Shown here piece by piece: positions 5,395-6,079 of a DNA stretch of 6,079 nt. Made by a program: the position numbers and the translations under genes. Below the pieces are notes generated by a model. That model searched no databases and was not told the DNA's origin. It worked only from the letters and a program-made list of their open reading frames with translations. Each line of letters opens with the position of its first letter. Positions within the stretch are counted from its first letter, which is position 1. Source of the stretch: Endomicrobiia bacterium (GTDB lineage: Bacteria; Elusimicrobiota; Endomicrobiia; PHAN01); assembly GCA_030018875.1 (NCBI GenBank), contig JASEHK010000095.1, positions 1 through 6,079 on the forward strand, written 5' to 3'.

Positions 5395-6051
5395 TTACAT
5401 CAATCCCGCGCCCTTCATACTCGTGAACTCCGAAGCGGTTACGATGATATGGTCGAGCACTTCTATGCCGAGAATCAAACCGGCGGATACGAGCCGCTTG
5501 GTGAGTTTTATGTCTTCCGCCGACGGAACGGGGTCTCCCGACGGGTGATTGTGCGTGAAAATCACCCCCGCGGCCGAATGCTCTATGGCGCTCTTAAAAA
5601 CTTCTCTGGGATGCACGAGCGAGGCCGACAGAGTCCCTATCGAAACAAATTCCCTGTGGATGACTTCGTTGCGGGCGTTGAGATAAAAAACTACGAAATG
5701 TTCTTTTTTCTTAGCGCGGATTTCGGCGGCAAGAGGCAGGATGTCGGTGGGCCTTTGGATTGAAGCGGGGTTTGGAGCGCGCCCCCTTATGGCGAGTTCG
5801 GCGGCCGACGCTATTATCGAGGCCTTGGCCGCGCCGATACCCTTTATTTTTTGAAGTTGCCCCGCGCTCATCGCCACGAGTTCAGGCGCGGGATAATTTT
5901 TAAGTATTTCCTTGGCGAGATCGAGCACATTCTTGCCCTTATAACCCGTGCCCAGAATTATGGCCAGAAGATCGGCGTCGCTTAACGCGGCCGCGCCTTT
6001 GGCGGCGAGTTTTTCACGGGGCAAATCAACTTTTTCGACGGAAAAAGGCAT
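5395..6051 (-). CDS. radC: RadC family JAB/MPN+ domain protein (UPF0758)
   Basis: A complete 218-residue RadC protein. The N-terminal part has the PREKL and LSDADLLAIILGTG segments and a helix-hairpin-helix-like stretch, LQKIKGIGAAKA (66-77). The C-terminal part is the JAB/MPN+ metalloprotease-like domain. Its zinc-site residues are visible as His167 and His169 in THNHPSGD and Asp180 in the PSAED segment, with the upstream conserved Glu117 in KKEHFVVFYLN. RadC was once called a DNA repair protein, but that assignment was based on a misattributed mutation; its true role is uncertain, perhaps in DNA processing or plasmid/phage-related functions. I chose ATG 6051, seven bases after the ribosome site AAGGGAG; the in-frame GTG at 6075 would precede that site. 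It is the first gene of the visible array, and any promoter lies outside the window. The stop is 74 bp before the helicase start. Confidence 0.95.
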   Translation of the reverse strand: MPFSVEKVDLPREKLAAKGAAALSDADLLAIILGTGYKGKNVLDLAKEILKNYPAPELVAMSAGQLQKIKGIGAAKASIIASAAELAIRGRAPNPASIQRPTDILPLAAEIRAKKKEHFVVFYLNARNEVIHREFVSIGTLSASLVHPREVFKSAIEHSAAGVIFTHNHPSGDPVPSAEDIKLTKRLVSAGLILGIEVLDHIIVTASEFTSMKGAGLM

Positions 6052-6058
6052 AACAATT

Positions 6059-6065
6059 CTCCCTT
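6059..6065 (-). promoter_or_regulatory. radC ribosome binding site deciding the start
   Basis: AAGGGAG on the minus strand lies seven bases before ATG 6051 and supports that start over the in-frame GTG at 6075, whose reading frame would run through the site. The remaining bases up to 6079 are G-rich on the minus strand, with no recognisable promoter or upstream gene end. Confidence 0.6.
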
Positions 6066-6079
6066 CCCCGCCCACACTC

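Overview
This window looks like a housekeeping segment from an uncultivated, moderately GC-rich bacterium. The proteins are ordinary bacterial core genes: RadC, a PcrA/UvrD helicase and the tRNA amidotransferase subunits GatC and GatA. The combination of divergent sequences, GTG/TTG/ATG start choices and degenerate 7-8 bp repeats in the gaps resembles genomes of lineages such as Omnitrophota or Elusimicrobiota. That placement is an impression, not something the sequence proves.

Layout. The left edge (2-130, plus strand) holds the last 42 codons of a protein ending in what looks like an FHA domain. A clear intrinsic terminator follows at 161-183. Everything from 201 to 6051 is one co-directional minus-strand array. 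In transcription order it is radC (6051-5395), a PcrA/UvrD-type helicase (5320-3089), gatC (3072-2767), gatA (2613-1150) and a membrane-anchored class A beta-lactamase-fold serine hydrolase (1136-201). The FHA gene and the hydrolase gene converge on the terminator, which has an A-run on one flank and a T-run on the other and may serve both strands.

How the genes fit together. The helicase and gatC are tightly coupled: the helicase stop codon overlaps the gatC Shine-Dalgarno sequence. gatA and the hydrolase gene are only 13 bp apart. GatC and GatA are two of the three subunits of the GatCAB complex that makes Gln-tRNA(Gln) and/or Asn-tRNA(Asn) by transamidation; gatB is not in the window. RadC and the helicase are repair-associated, but no functional link to GatCA is implied beyond co-transcription.

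Points of interest. The two longer gaps in the array (5321-5394 and 2614-2766) are filled with degenerate tandem repeats of 8 and 7 bp. Each gap also ends in a promoter-like element very close to the next start codon, with no Shine-Dalgarno sequence, which suggests short-leader or leaderless transcripts. The beta-lactamase-like protein keeps the SxxK, SDN and KTG motifs but has Val where class A enzymes have the deacylating Glu166. I see no CRISPR array, mobile element, RNA gene or defence system, and no convincing evidence of a new multi-gene system.
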